Source of the DNA: Lichenihabitans sp033947565
GTDB lineage: Bacteria > Pseudomonadota > Alphaproteobacteria > Rhizobiales > Beijerinckiaceae
Reading direction: 5' to 3'
Assembly (NCBI RefSeq): GCF_033947565.1
Contig: NZ_JARPVX010000013.1
Span: 1 to 64,000, forward strand
DNA: 64,000 nt
The notes below the pieces were generated by a model. The model saw only the letters and a list, made by a program, of their open reading frames with translations. It did not search any database and was not told the DNA's origin. Shown in pieces: positions 8,032 to 16,760 of the stretch (the stretch's first letter is position 1; each line of letters opens with the position of its first letter). The position numbers and the translations under genes were made by a program.

Positions 8032-9231
8032 ATGCGTAATCTAAGAATAGCACACACCGGCTTGGCCGGCCCGAAGCCCCAGTCAAAGGTCTCGCGTCCT
8101 GGGGCTTCGGCCGCAATCGTTAAACCGAAGGAAGTCCTTCGACGCAATACGATCATGCTCGGCGATTGCATCGAGTCTCTTCGCGCCATGCCGCCCGAGA
8201 GCGTTGATCTCGTCTTTGCAGATCCACCCTACAACCTTCAGCTCGAAGGTCAGTTGTCGCGGCCCGACCAGAGTGTCGTCGATGCCGTCGATGACGACTG
8301 GGATAAGTTCGCAAGCTTCGCCGATTACGACCGCTTCACGCGCGACTGGCTCGCAGCGGCTCGTCGCGTGATGAAGCCCGACGCGACGTTGTTCGTCATC
8401 GGGTCCTATCACAACATCTTCCGGGTCGGCGCGACCCTGCAGGACCTGGGCTTCTGGATCCTCAACGACATCGTGTGGCTGAAGGCCAACCCGATGCCGA
8501 ACTTTCGCGGCCGCCGCTTCACCAACGCCCATGAAACTCTGATCTGGGCTTCGAAGAGTCCCGAGGCCAAGCGCTATACGTTCAACTACGAGGCCCTGAA
8601 GGCCGGCAACGAAGATAGCCAGATGCGCTCCGACTGGTTGTTCCCCTTGTGCACCGGCCGCGAGCGGCTGAAGAACGAGGACGGCCGCAAGGTTCACCCG
8701 ACCCAGAAGCCCGAGGCCCTGCTGGCCCGCGTCATCCTGTCGGCCACCCACCCGGGCGATGTGGTGCTCGACCCCTTCTTCGGCACCGGCACCACGGGCG
8801 CGGTGGCCAAGCGCCTCGGCCGCGACTTTGTCGGGCTGGAGCGCGACCCCGGTTACGCGGCCGCGGCCCAGGCCCGCATCGACGCCGTCGAGCCGCTGCC
8901 GGCCGAAGCGATCTCGCCCACGCCGGCCAAGCGCAGCGAGCCGCGCATCCCCTTCGCGTTGCTGATCGAGGCGGGCATGATCTCGGCTGGGGCGACCCTC
9001 ACGGATGCGGCCGGGCGCCGCCCCGTGGTGGTGCGGCCCGACGGCGCGGTGGCGCTCGGCGCCATCATCGGCTCGATCCACAAGATCGGCGCCCTTGCCC
9101 AGGGTCTGCCGGCCTGCAACGGCTGGACCTTCTGGCACATCGAGCAGGATGGTCAGCGGCAGCCGATCGACGTGCTGCGCAGCGACTTCCGTGCCGGAAC
9201 CCGTGACATGCAGGCCGCGCAGGCGGCCTGA
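8032..9231 (+). CDS. ccrM: Cell-cycle adenine DNA methyltransferase CcrM (GANTC)
   Basis: This 399-residue beta-class N6-adenine methyltransferase has catalytic motif IV (DPPYNLQ) early and the SAM-binding FGTGTTG motif late. It matches the conserved alphaproteobacterial CcrM block GSYHNIFRVGA and LKANPMPNFRGRRF, plus the C-terminal extension (about residues 300-385) of CcrM enzymes. CcrM methylates GANTC sites at the end of replication and times transcription of cell-cycle genes. ATG at 8032 is used, with GTG at 8023 possible. The roughly 45-residue lead-in is longer than in Caulobacter. A perfect CtrA box lies 16 bp after the stop. Confidence 0.95.
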   Translation: MRNLRIAHTGLAGPKPQSKVSRPGASAAIVKPKEVLRRNTIMLGDCIESLRAMPPESVDLVFADPPYNLQLEGQLSRPDQSVVDAVDDDWDKFASFADYDRFTRDWLAAARRVMKPDATLFVIGSYHNIFRVGATLQDLGFWILNDIVWLKANPMPNFRGRRFTNAHETLIWASKSPEAKRYTFNYEALKAGNEDSQMRSDWLFPLCTGRERLKNEDGRKVHPTQKPEALLARVILSATHPGDVVLDPFFGTGTTGAVAKRLGRDFVGLERDPGYAAAAQARIDAVEPLPAEAISPTPAKRSEPRIPFALLIEAGMISAGATLTDAAGRRPVVVRPDGAVALGAIIGSIHKIGALAQGLPACNGWTFWHIEQDGQRQPIDVLRSDFRAGTRDMQAAQAA

Positions 9232-9247
9232 GGCCTGCGGCGAAACG

Positions 9248-9263
9248 TTAAGGTTCGCTTAAC
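9248..9263 (+). promoter_or_regulatory. CtrA box TTAA-N7-TTAAC
   Basis: TTAA, the seven bases GGTTCGC, then TTAAC give an exact match to the full CtrA consensus. The 12-bp palindrome CCACGATCGTGG (9263-9274) abuts it. The only plausible target on the same strand is the small membrane-protein ORF at 9377. Nine defined bases in such GC-rich DNA are unlikely to match by chance. Confidence 0.65.
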
Positions 9264-9376
9264 CACGATCGTGGAACCGGGGTGGCGTCTTCCGCATTCG
9301 ATTGACAATCAGGCGCCTGTCATAGGGCATGCTTTGATGTCGCGTGCGATCGTTCTTCGCCCAGGGTTCTGTCTTG

Positions 9377-9532
9377 GTGAAGTTCATTCGGGCCGGCGCA
9401 CTCGGTCCGACGGCTGGTCTCATGGTAAGCTTGGTTCTGGCACTGGCAGCCGCTGCGGCAGCAGCTCTGATGGCGGTGCGTGACGATCGCCAGGAGCGGC
9501 CGGTCCCGGTTCGGGTGAAGCGCAAGGGCTGA
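9377..9532 (+). CDS. Small single-pass membrane protein (hypothetical)
   Basis: A 51-codon ORF starting GTG (MKFIRAGALGPTAG) encodes one strongly hydrophobic Ala/Leu-rich helix (about residues 14-36) followed by a short basic tail. An upstream GTG at 9344 would add 11 residues. The case for a real gene is its position downstream of a perfect CtrA box (9248) and of a GGAAC-N19-TT motif (9273-9298), in a gap between ccrM and the convergent mutY. No family is recognised, so function is unknown; a cell-envelope or cell-cycle role would be inference. Confidence 0.45.
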   Translation: MKFIRAGALGPTAGLMVSLVLALAAAAAAALMAVRDDRQERPVPVRVKRKG

Positions 9533-9566
9533 ACCAGCCTCCCAAACCCTCGACGCGCGTCGAGAT

Positions 9567-10670
9567 TTATCGTCGACCGGCCAGTGCCATGTCCTGGTAT
9601 AGCTTCAGGACCTTCCGCATCAGGGTGGGAAAGCCGATGCCGTCGAGCTGGCTTGGCGCCACCCATTTCCCATCTGCGTCGCTGTCGGGCGTCGACACAT
9701 GGTGGACGTCGAGCGTCAGCTTGAAATGCGTCAGCCCATGTTCGATCTGGCCGAGATGGCGGGTCGGCCCGGCGAGGGTCGTGAGATCGTCCGGCAGAGT
9801 GGCTGATTGGCCTGCCGCGAAACCTTCCACCCACGGCGTCGATGGGAATTCCGGCAAGCCGCCGAACAGACCCGAGGGCGGCCTGTGGCGGACCAGCACG
9901 GCGCCGTCGGAACGCTCGATGACGAACACCGCTCCACCGCGTTCCGGCACGGCGGCCTTCTTGGTTTTGCGGGGCAGGTCGGCCTGCAAGCCCTCGGCCC
10001 TGGCCCGACAGGGCGTCGCCAGCGGACAGATCACGCAGGCGGGCTTTCGCGGCGTGCAGATCGTGGCGCCGAGATCCATCATGGCCTGGGCGAAATCTCC
10101 TGTCCGCGCGTCCGGGGTGACGCGGTCCATCGCGGCGTACAGGATCGGCTTGGCGCCCGGCAGCGGTGCCAGCACGGCGCACAGCCGCGCCATCACGCGC
10201 TCCACGTTGCCGTCCACCACCACGGCGCGCCGCTCGAACGCGATGGCCGCAATGGCCGCGGCCGTATAGGCCCCGATGCCCGGCAAGGTTCGCAGCCCTG
10301 CCTCGTTGCCCGGGAATGCGCCGCCGTGGCGTGCCACGACGGCCGCCGCGCAGGCATGCAGATTGCGGGCCCGGGAATAATAGCCGAGCCCCGCCCAGGC
10401 CTGCAGCACATCGGTCAGCGGCGCCGCAGCCAAGGCCTCCACCGTGGGCCAGCGGGCCAGAAAGCTGGTGTAATAGGGTTTCACGGCCGCCACCGTGGTT
10501 TGCTGCAGCATGATTTCGGACAGCCACACCGCATAAGGGTCGCTTGCCACCCCCGGCGGGCTACGCCACGGCAGCGTCCGCCGGTGGCGGTCGTACCAGG
10601 CGAGCAGCAGCGGCGCGACCGTTGCGGCATCGGGGTTCGGCGACGAAGGGATCGGTGCGGATTTGCTCAC
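9567..10670 (-). CDS. mutY: A/G-specific adenine glycosylase
   Basis: This 367-residue protein removes adenine mispaired with 8-oxoguanine. Visible are the helix-hairpin-helix LPGIGAYTAAAIAAIAF, the catalytic aspartate region VVVDGNVERVMAR, and the four-cysteine 4Fe-4S loop CTPRKPACVICPLATPC, followed by a C-terminal Nudix-like 8-oxoG recognition domain (about residues 240-360). GTG at 10670 (VSKSAPIPSSP) gives the family length; the frame is open to 10826, but that extension is not MutY-like. It is divergent from the DciA-like gene, with only 55 bp between the starts. Confidence 0.95.
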   Translation of the reverse strand: MSKSAPIPSSPNPDAATVAPLLLAWYDRHRRTLPWRSPPGVASDPYAVWLSEIMLQQTTVAAVKPYYTSFLARWPTVEALAAAPLTDVLQAWAGLGYYSRARNLHACAAAVVARHGGAFPGNEAGLRTLPGIGAYTAAAIAAIAFERRAVVVDGNVERVMARLCAVLAPLPGAKPILYAAMDRVTPDARTGDFAQAMMDLGATICTPRKPACVICPLATPCRARAEGLQADLPRKTKKAAVPERGGAVFVIERSDGAVLVRHRPPSGLFGGLPEFPSTPWVEGFAAGQSATLPDDLTTLAGPTRHLGQIEHGLTHFKLTLDVHHVSTPDSDADGKWVAPSQLDGIGFPTLMRKVLKLYQDMALAGRR

Positions 10671-10725
10671 ACCTGGTCTATACAGGGTCTCGCACCTCCA
10701 CGCGCCCGGGCAGGCCACCACCGCG

Positions 10726-11247
10726 ATGCCGCAGTCCTTCAGGCCCTTTCCGCCCCGGCGCAAGCCGCCCGGCAGCCGGCCGCTCGCCGACCTTGTCGGC
10801 GGTTGCATCGGCCCGGTGCTGGGCAAGCATGGGTTCGGCGAGGCCGATGTGCTGATGCACTGGCCCGAGATCGTCGGTGCGGAGCTCGCCGGCCGCTGTC
10901 AGCCGCTGCGCCTGCAATGGCGGCGCCGGCAGCGCGGCGACGAAGCCGTGGAACCCGCCACCCTGATCGTTCGGGTCGAAAGCGCTTCGGCCTTGATGCT
11001 GCAGCACCAGGGCGCCGTGGTGATCGACAAGGTCAACACCTACCTGGGATGGCGCTGCGTCGGGCAGATCGCGCTCCGGCAGGGGCCGCTGCCCCCGCCG
11101 CCGCGCCGCCGTTCGCAGCCGCGGCCGATCGAACCGGCCGCCTTGGCGGAGGCGCGCGCGCTTGTCGGAGCGGTCGAGGACGCCGGACTCGCGGAAGCGC
11201 TGGCGCGGCTCGGCGCCCGCGTGCTGAAGCGTCCTGTCAAAAAGTGA
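10726..11247 (+). CDS. DUF721 / DciA-like protein
   Basis: This 173-residue protein starts MPQSFRPFPPRRKPPG and matches the DUF721 family (DciA-type), with the conserved segment LVGGCIGPVLGKHGFGEADVL. The core domain (about residues 25-125) recalls the KH-like fold of DciA, the helicase operator that helps load DnaB in bacteria lacking DnaC. Many alphaproteobacterial DUF721 proteins are untested. The start at 10726 is family-like; a longer frame from 10663 exists. It sits head-to-head with mutY and upstream of the dsbA-like gene, an order common in Hyphomicrobiales. Confidence 0.8.
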   Translation: MPQSFRPFPPRRKPPGSRPLADLVGGCIGPVLGKHGFGEADVLMHWPEIVGAELAGRCQPLRLQWRRRQRGDEAVEPATLIVRVESASALMLQHQGAVVIDKVNTYLGWRCVGQIALRQGPLPPPPRRRSQPRPIEPAALAEARALVGAVEDAGLAEALARLGARVLKRPVKK

Positions 11248-11329
11248 TGCGGCGCCGGGCGGCTTTCCGCTAAGGTCGCGTCGAGGTCCGAGCCGCCCCG
11301 GCGGCCGACGATGCGAAAGAAGGATCACC

Positions 11330-12001
11330 ATGTTCGTGCCATCGACGCGGCGGCAGCTCCTGCGTGGCGCCGCGCTGAGCGGGATCGCGCTCCCGGCCGT
11401 GCTGCGCGGCAGCGCCGCCTTCGCGCAGGCCAAGACCGACGAGGCCGTGACGGTTCCGGTCGACCAGCTGATGGCCGAAGGGCCGCTGCCGGACATGTGG
11501 ATCGGTCAGAAGGACGCCCCGGTCTCCATCGTCGAATATGCCTCGATGACCTGCCCGCATTGCGCGGCCTTTCATGCCGAGACCTGGCCGACGCTGAAAA
11601 CGAAATACATCGACACCGGCAAGGCGCGCTTCGTGCTGCGCGAGTTCCCGCTCGATCCGCTCGCCACCGCGGGCTTCATGCTGGCGCGCTGCGCCGGCCC
11701 GGACAAGCGCAACGCCATCACGGACCTGCTGTTCGACCAGCAGAAGAACTGGGCCTTCGTCGACAAGCCCGTCGACGCGCTTGCCGCCACGGTGCGTCAG
11801 GCCGGCATCACGCAGGCGCAGTTCGAGGCCTGCCTGAAAGACCAGAAACTTTACGGCCAGGTCAACCAGATCCGCGACGACGCCTCGACCAAGTTCAAGA
11901 TCGACGCGACCCCGACCTTCTTCATCAACGGCAAGAAATACACGGGCGAGCTGTCCGTGGCCCAGATGGACAAGGACATCGACGACGCGACCAAGAAGTA
12001 G
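11330..12001 (+). CDS. Tat-exported DsbA-family thiol:disulfide oxidoreductase
   Basis: This 223-residue protein carries a twin-arginine-like signal (STRRQLLRGAALSG) ending in AFAQA, then a thioredoxin/DsbA fold with the redox motif CPHC (SMTCPHCAAFHAETWP, about residue 77). It probably acts in the periplasm on disulfide formation or isomerisation. The C-terminal TPTFFINGKKYTGEL contains the cis-proline segment typical of the family. As I recall, this gene usually precedes smc in related genomes, whereas here soxB follows. A good GAAAGGA Shine-Dalgarno precedes the ATG. Confidence 0.9.
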   Translation: MFVPSTRRQLLRGAALSGIALPAVLRGSAAFAQAKTDEAVTVPVDQLMAEGPLPDMWIGQKDAPVSIVEYASMTCPHCAAFHAETWPTLKTKYIDTGKARFVLREFPLDPLATAGFMLARCAGPDKRNAITDLLFDQQKNWAFVDKPVDALAATVRQAGITQAQFEACLKDQKLYGQVNQIRDDASTKFKIDATPTFFINGKKYTGELSVAQMDKDIDDATKK

Positions 12002-12016
12002 CGGCACGCCAGTTTT

Positions 12017-12053
12017 GGGCGCCGGACGACGCCCGCGCGGCGGTTCGGCGCCC
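12017..12053 (+). terminator. Hairpin after the dsbA-like gene
   Basis: 8-bp arms GGGCGCCG and CGGCGCCC enclose a 21-nt GC-rich loop, 16 bp after the stop codon. There is no U-tract, so termination is only suggested. It separates the dsbA-like gene from soxB. Confidence 0.4.
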
Positions 12054-12163
12054 GACACAAATCCGACACGGCCGCGTCGCTTGTGCGCTAGACGCGCCCG
12101 GGCCTGATCCCCCACATGGCGGCACCCTGTGTTCGAGCGCTTCCACGGAGTTACCCCCGTCCC

Positions 12164-13414
12164 GTGCGGTTTTCGCTTCTCAACCTGATCCGGCAGAGCT
12201 TCTCGCATAACCAGGGCTGGCCCGAGCAATGGCGCTCGCCGGAGCCGAAGCCGCGCTACGATGCCATCATCGTCGGCGGCGGCGGCCATGGGCTCGCGAC
12301 CGCCTATTACATGGCGGCCGAGCACGGCATGCGGAACATCGCCGTGGTCGAGAAGGGCTGGATCGGCGGCGGCAACACGGGCCGCAACACCACGATCATC
12401 CGCTCGAACTATCTGTGGGAAGAATCGGAAGGGCTCTACAACCACGCGCTGACGCTGTGGCAGGACCTGAGCCACACGCTCAACTACAACGTCATGTATT
12501 CGCCACGCGGCTGCATGATGCTGGCCCACAACATCCACGACGTGCAGGTGTTCAAGCGCCACGTCCATGCCAACCGGCTGGCCGGCATCGACAACGAGTG
12601 GCTGACACCGCAGCAGGCGCAGGACGTTTGCCCGATCCTCAATATCTCGAAGGACATCCGCTACCCGATCGTCGGCGCGGCGCTGCAGCGGCGCGGCGGT
12701 ACGGCGCGGCATGATGCCGTTGCCTGGGGCTATGCCCGCGCGGCTTCGGCGCTCGGCGTCGATATCCTGCAGAATTGCGAGGTGACGGCCATCCGGCGCG
12801 ACCAGGCGGGCGCCGTCTCGGGGATCGAGACCACCCGGGGGGCGATCGCGACGGAGCGGCTCGGCGTGGTGGCGGCCGGCAACACCAGCCACGTGATGAG
12901 CATGGCCGACGTGCGGCTGCCGCTTGAAAGCTATCCGCTGCAGGCGCTCGTGTCCGAGCCGGTGAAGCCGGTGATGCCCTGCGTGGTGATGTCGAACACC
13001 ATCCACGCCTATATGTCGCAATCCGACAAGGGCGAGCTCGTCATCGGGGCCGGCACCGACGCCTATACGTCCTATAGCCAGACGGGCGGGCTGCACATCG
13101 CCACCCACACGCTCGATGCCATCTGCGAACTGTTTCCCAACGTCCGCCGTTTGCGCATGCTGCGCAACTGGGGCGGCATCGTCGATGTGACGCCCGATCG
13201 CTCGCCCATCATCGGCCTCACGCCGGTGCCGGGGCTGTTCGTCAATTGTGGCTGGGGCACGGGCGGCTTCAAGGCGACGCCGGGCTCCGGCAACGTCTTC
13301 GCCCATACGGTGGCACGCGGGGTGCCGCATGCCATCAACGCCCCCTTCACGCTCGACCGTTTCCGCACCGGCCGCCTGATCGACGAGGCCGCCGCCGCGG
13401 CCGTCGCGCACTGA
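12164..13414 (+). CDS. soxB: Sarcosine oxidase subunit beta
   Basis: This 416-residue subunit holds the FAD/FMN core of heterotetrameric sarcosine oxidase, which oxidises N-methylglycine to glycine and passes the methyl group to tetrahydrofolate. The N-terminal nucleotide-binding motif IIVGGGGHGLATAYYMA and the C-terminal WGGIVDVTPDRSPIIG and GCGWGTGGFK-like segment (written NCGWGTGGFKATPGSG here) are typical. GTG at 12164 (VRFSLLNLIRQSFSHNQGW) is chosen from family length, with GGAG 13 bp upstream. It is the first gene of soxBDAG; no glyA or folate genes follow in the window. Confidence 0.95.
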   Translation: MRFSLLNLIRQSFSHNQGWPEQWRSPEPKPRYDAIIVGGGGHGLATAYYMAAEHGMRNIAVVEKGWIGGGNTGRNTTIIRSNYLWEESEGLYNHALTLWQDLSHTLNYNVMYSPRGCMMLAHNIHDVQVFKRHVHANRLAGIDNEWLTPQQAQDVCPILNISKDIRYPIVGAALQRRGGTARHDAVAWGYARAASALGVDILQNCEVTAIRRDQAGAVSGIETTRGAIATERLGVVAAGNTSHVMSMADVRLPLESYPLQALVSEPVKPVMPCVVMSNTIHAYMSQSDKGELVIGAGTDAYTSYSQTGGLHIATHTLDAICELFPNVRRLRMLRNWGGIVDVTPDRSPIIGLTPVPGLFVNCGWGTGGFKATPGSGNVFAHTVARGVPHAINAPFTLDRFRTGRLIDEAAAAAVAH

Positions 13415-13434
13415 GCGGGCCCCAGGGTTCCCCG

Positions 13435-13752
13435 ATGCTGCTGATCCCCTGTCCCTATTGCGGCCCGCGCAACGAGCTTGAGTTCAAGCACGGCGGCGAG
13501 GCCCATATCGCCCGCAATCCCGGCCAGGCCGACGACCAGGCCTGGGCCGAGTTTCTTTACGTCCGCTCGAACCCGAAGGGCGTCGTGGCCGAACGCTGGC
13601 GCCATACGGCCGGCTGCGGTCGCTTCTTCAATTGTTTGCGGCACACCGTCAGCGATCAGATCCTCGCCACCTACAAGGTCGGCGAAGCCCGGCCGGACGT
13701 CGAGCCGGTCCCCGTCCCGAGCGCCGAGCCGCCCAGGAGCTCCCAGCAATGA
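13435..13752 (+). CDS. soxD: Sarcosine oxidase subunit delta
   Basis: This 105-residue zinc-binding subunit starts MLLIPCPYCGPRNE. Cys6, Cys9, His57 and Cys61 (RHTAGCGRFFNCLRHT region) are the likely zinc ligands. In the characterised enzyme, delta packs against alpha and stabilises the complex. It lies 20 bp after soxB, and its stop overlaps the soxA start (ATGA). Confidence 0.93.
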   Translation: MLLIPCPYCGPRNELEFKHGGEAHIARNPGQADDQAWAEFLYVRSNPKGVVAERWRHTAGCGRFFNCLRHTVSDQILATYKVGEARPDVEPVPVPSAEPPRSSQQ

Positions 13753-16700
13753 GTGGCGCCCTTCGCCTGCCGCGCGGCGGTCGTATCGACCGCAGCCAAA
13801 TGGTCCGTTTCAGCTTCGACGGCCGCTCCTATGCGGGCTGCGCCGGCGATACGCTGGCTTCGGCGCTGTTGAGCCACGACGTCCACCTGTTTGGCCGCTC
13901 CTTCAAATACCATCGCCCGCGCGGCCTCCTGTCGGCCGGCGCCGAGGAGCCCAACGCGCTGGTGACGGTCGATCGCGGCGGTGGCCGGGTGACGCCGAAC
14001 CTGCGCGCCACCCAGGTCGAGCTTTACGACGGCCTCGTGGCCCACAGCCAGAACCGTTGGCCGACGCTCGCGCTCGATGTTGGCGCCGTCAACGGCCTGG
14101 TGTCGCCGATGCTTGGCGCCGGCTTCTACTACAAGACCTTCATGGGGCCGCGCTTCATCAAGGGTGCCAAGCTGTGGGCCGACCTGTTCGAGCCGGCGAT
14201 CCGCCGCGCCGCGGGGCTCGGTGCCGCGCCGAAAGTCCCCGACCCCGATCATTATGCCAACCGCTTCGCTCATTGCGCGGTGCTGGTTGTGGGAGCCGGT
14301 CCTGCCGGCCTTGCGGCTGCCCTTGCGGCGGCCGCCACCGGCGTGCGGGTGATCCTATGCGACGAGAACCCCGCCATGGGTGGCTCGCTGCTCGACGACC
14401 AGCATGGCGGCATCGAGGGCGTTCCGGCCGACGAATGGGCGTCCCGTGCGGTCGCGGAGCTCTCGGCCCGGCCGAACGTCACCCTGCTGTGCCGCACCCA
14501 GGCCTTCGGCTATTACAACCATAACCTCGTCGGCCTGCAGGAGCGCTTGACCGACCACCTGGCCAAGCCCGGCCATCGGGCCCCGCGCGAGCGCATGTGG
14601 CAGGTGCGGGCCGAGCATGTGGTGTTGGCGACCGGCGCCATTGAGCGCCCCCTGGTGTTCCCCGACAACGATCGGCCCGGCATCATGCTGGCTTCGGCGG
14701 GGCGCACCTTCCTCAACCGCTTCGGCGTCAAGCCGGGCCGCAAGGTGGTGATCGCCACCGCCCATGACAGCGCCTATCGGACGGCGCTCGACTTGGCGGC
14801 CGCCGGCATCGCGGTCGCCCGCATCGTCGACCTGCGGGAACGCCCCGAGGGCGCCCTCGTGCAGGCGGCCGAGCGCGCCGGACTGCCGATCCAGCGCGGC
14901 TCGGCCGTGGTCGGCACGCGCGGCAGCCACCGCGTCGCGGATGTGCGGGTCGCCCGCGTCAGCGGCGTCCATGTGACGGATGTCGAGACGATCACCTGCG
15001 ATCTCGTGCTGATGTGCGGCGGCTGGACGCCTTCGGTGCATCTGTTCTCGCAATCGCGCGGCAAGCTGCGCTACGACGAGGCCAGCCAGAGCTTCCTGCC
15101 CGACGTGCCGGTGCAGCCGCAATCGACCGTGGGGGCCTGCGCGGGTGGCTTCGGCCTCGCGGACGCCCTGCGGGACGGGTATCGCGTCGGCGCGGCGGCG
15201 GCCGCTCACGGCACCGTGCCGCCGCGCGACTTCGGCGTGGTGGGCGACGATGCCTCGTCGGGTCCGGGCTTCATCGGGGCAACGCCGCACGACCGCGACG
15301 CCGCAACCGTGAAGGCCTTTGTGGATTTCCAGAACGACGTCACGGCCAAGGACATTGCGCTGGCGATGCGCGAGGGGTTCCGCTCGATCGAGCACATCAA
15401 GCGCTACACCACCTCGGGCATGGCGACCGATCAGGGCAAGACGTCCAACATGAACGCGCTCGGCATCGCGGCGGCGGCGCTGGACCGGCCGGTGCCGGCG
15501 ATCGGCCTGACGACGTTCCGGCAGCCCTACACGCCCGTGACCTTCGGCATCTTCGCCGGCCTGTCGCGCGACGCGTTGTTCGACCCCGTGCGGGAAACCC
15601 CGATCCATGGCTGGGCCGCCGCGCATGGCGCCCGCTTCGAGGACGTCAGCCTGTGGAAACGGGCCTGGTACTTCCCCCAGGGCGGCGAGGACATCCATGC
15701 GGCCGTCAATCGTGAATGCAAGGTCGTGCGCAAGCGCGCCGGCCTTTTCGACGCTTCGACGCTCGGCAAGATCGAGGTGGTCGGCCCCGATGCGGCGGAA
15801 TTCCTGAACCGCGTCTACATCAACGGCTGGAGCAAGCTCGGCGTCGGCAAGTGCCGCTACGGCCTGATGCTCAACGAGGCCGGCTTCATCATGGACGATG
15901 GCGTGGTCGGGCGCATCGCGGCCGACCGCTTCCACGTCACCACCACGACGGGCGGCGCGCCGCGCGTCATGGCGCATCTCGAGGATTATCTGCAGACCGA
16001 GTTCCCGGACCTGAAGGTGTGGCTCACCTCCACCACCGAACAATGGGCCGTGATCGCCGTGCAGGGGCCGCGGGCGCGCGACATGCTGCAGCCGCTGGTC
16101 GACGGCATGGACATTTCGGCCGACGCTCTGCCCCACATGGCGCTGAAGCTCGGCACCTTCCGGGGCGTGCCGATGCGCTTGTTCCGCGTCAGCTTCACGG
16201 GCGAGCTCGGCTTCGAGGTCAATGTGCCGGCCGATTACGGCCGTGCCGCGTGGGAAGCGTTGTGGGCCGAAGGCGAAAAGGTCGGGGCTGTCGCCTATGG
16301 CACCGAAGCGATGCACGTGCTGCGGGCCGAGAAGGGCTACATCATCGTCGGCCAGGACACGGATGGCACGGTGACGCCCGATGATGCCGGGATGGGCGGC
16401 ATGATCGGCAAGGCGAAGCCGGACTTCGTTGGCCAGCGCTCGCTCGGTCGGCCCGACCTCGTGGTGCCGAACCGCAAGCAATTCGTCGGCCTGTTGACCG
16501 ACGATCCGCGCACGGTGCTGGAAGAAGGCGCGCAGATCGTCGGCGACCCGTCGCCAGCCAAGGGCACCCACGCGATCGGACATGTCACCTCGTCCTATTG
16601 GAGCGAGGTGCTGGGCCGGTCCATCGCGCTTGCCGTGATCGAAGGAGGGCGGGGCCGCCTGGGCGAGACGGTCTTCATTCCCATGCCGGACGGGTCCGTC

Positions 16701-16760
16701 GCGGCGAAGCTGACGAAGCCGGTCTTCTATGATCCCGAAGGAGCGCGGCTGAATGGCTGA
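13749..16760 (+). CDS. soxA: Sarcosine oxidase subunit alpha
   Basis: This 1003-residue subunit combines an N-terminal domain (FSFDGRSYAGCAGDTLASAL), an NAD-binding Rossmann domain (VLVVGAGPAGLAAALAAAA, about residue 178) and a C-terminal aminomethyltransferase-like domain (from about residue 640) that binds tetrahydrofolate. It channels the methylene group released at the beta-subunit flavin to folate, giving 5,10-methylene-THF. The length is normal for the family. The start overlaps soxD by 4 bp and the end overlaps soxG by 8 bp, so the operon is tightly coupled. Confidence 0.96.
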   Translation: MSGALRLPRGGRIDRSQMVRFSFDGRSYAGCAGDTLASALLSHDVHLFGRSFKYHRPRGLLSAGAEEPNALVTVDRGGGRVTPNLRATQVELYDGLVAHSQNRWPTLALDVGAVNGLVSPMLGAGFYYKTFMGPRFIKGAKLWADLFEPAIRRAAGLGAAPKVPDPDHYANRFAHCAVLVVGAGPAGLAAALAAAATGVRVILCDENPAMGGSLLDDQHGGIEGVPADEWASRAVAELSARPNVTLLCRTQAFGYYNHNLVGLQERLTDHLAKPGHRAPRERMWQVRAEHVVLATGAIERPLVFPDNDRPGIMLASAGRTFLNRFGVKPGRKVVIATAHDSAYRTALDLAAAGIAVARIVDLRERPEGALVQAAERAGLPIQRGSAVVGTRGSHRVADVRVARVSGVHVTDVETITCDLVLMCGGWTPSVHLFSQSRGKLRYDEASQSFLPDVPVQPQSTVGACAGGFGLADALRDGYRVGAAAAAHGTVPPRDFGVVGDDASSGPGFIGATPHDRDAATVKAFVDFQNDVTAKDIALAMREGFRSIEHIKRYTTSGMATDQGKTSNMNALGIAAAALDRPVPAIGLTTFRQPYTPVTFGIFAGLSRDALFDPVRETPIHGWAAAHGARFEDVSLWKRAWYFPQGGEDIHAAVNRECKVVRKRAGLFDASTLGKIEVVGPDAAEFLNRVYINGWSKLGVGKCRYGLMLNEAGFIMDDGVVGRIAADRFHVTTTTGGAPRVMAHLEDYLQTEFPDLKVWLTSTTEQWAVIAVQGPRARDMLQPLVDGMDISADALPHMALKLGTFRGVPMRLFRVSFTGELGFEVNVPADYGRAAWEALWAEGEKVGAVAYGTEAMHVLRAEKGYIIVGQDTDGTVTPDDAGMGGMIGKAKPDFVGQRSLGRPDLVVPNRKQFVGLLTDDPRTVLEEGAQIVGDPSPAKGTHAIGHVTSSYWSEVLGRSIALAVIEGGRGRLGETVFIPMPDGSVAAKLTKPVFYDPEGARLNG

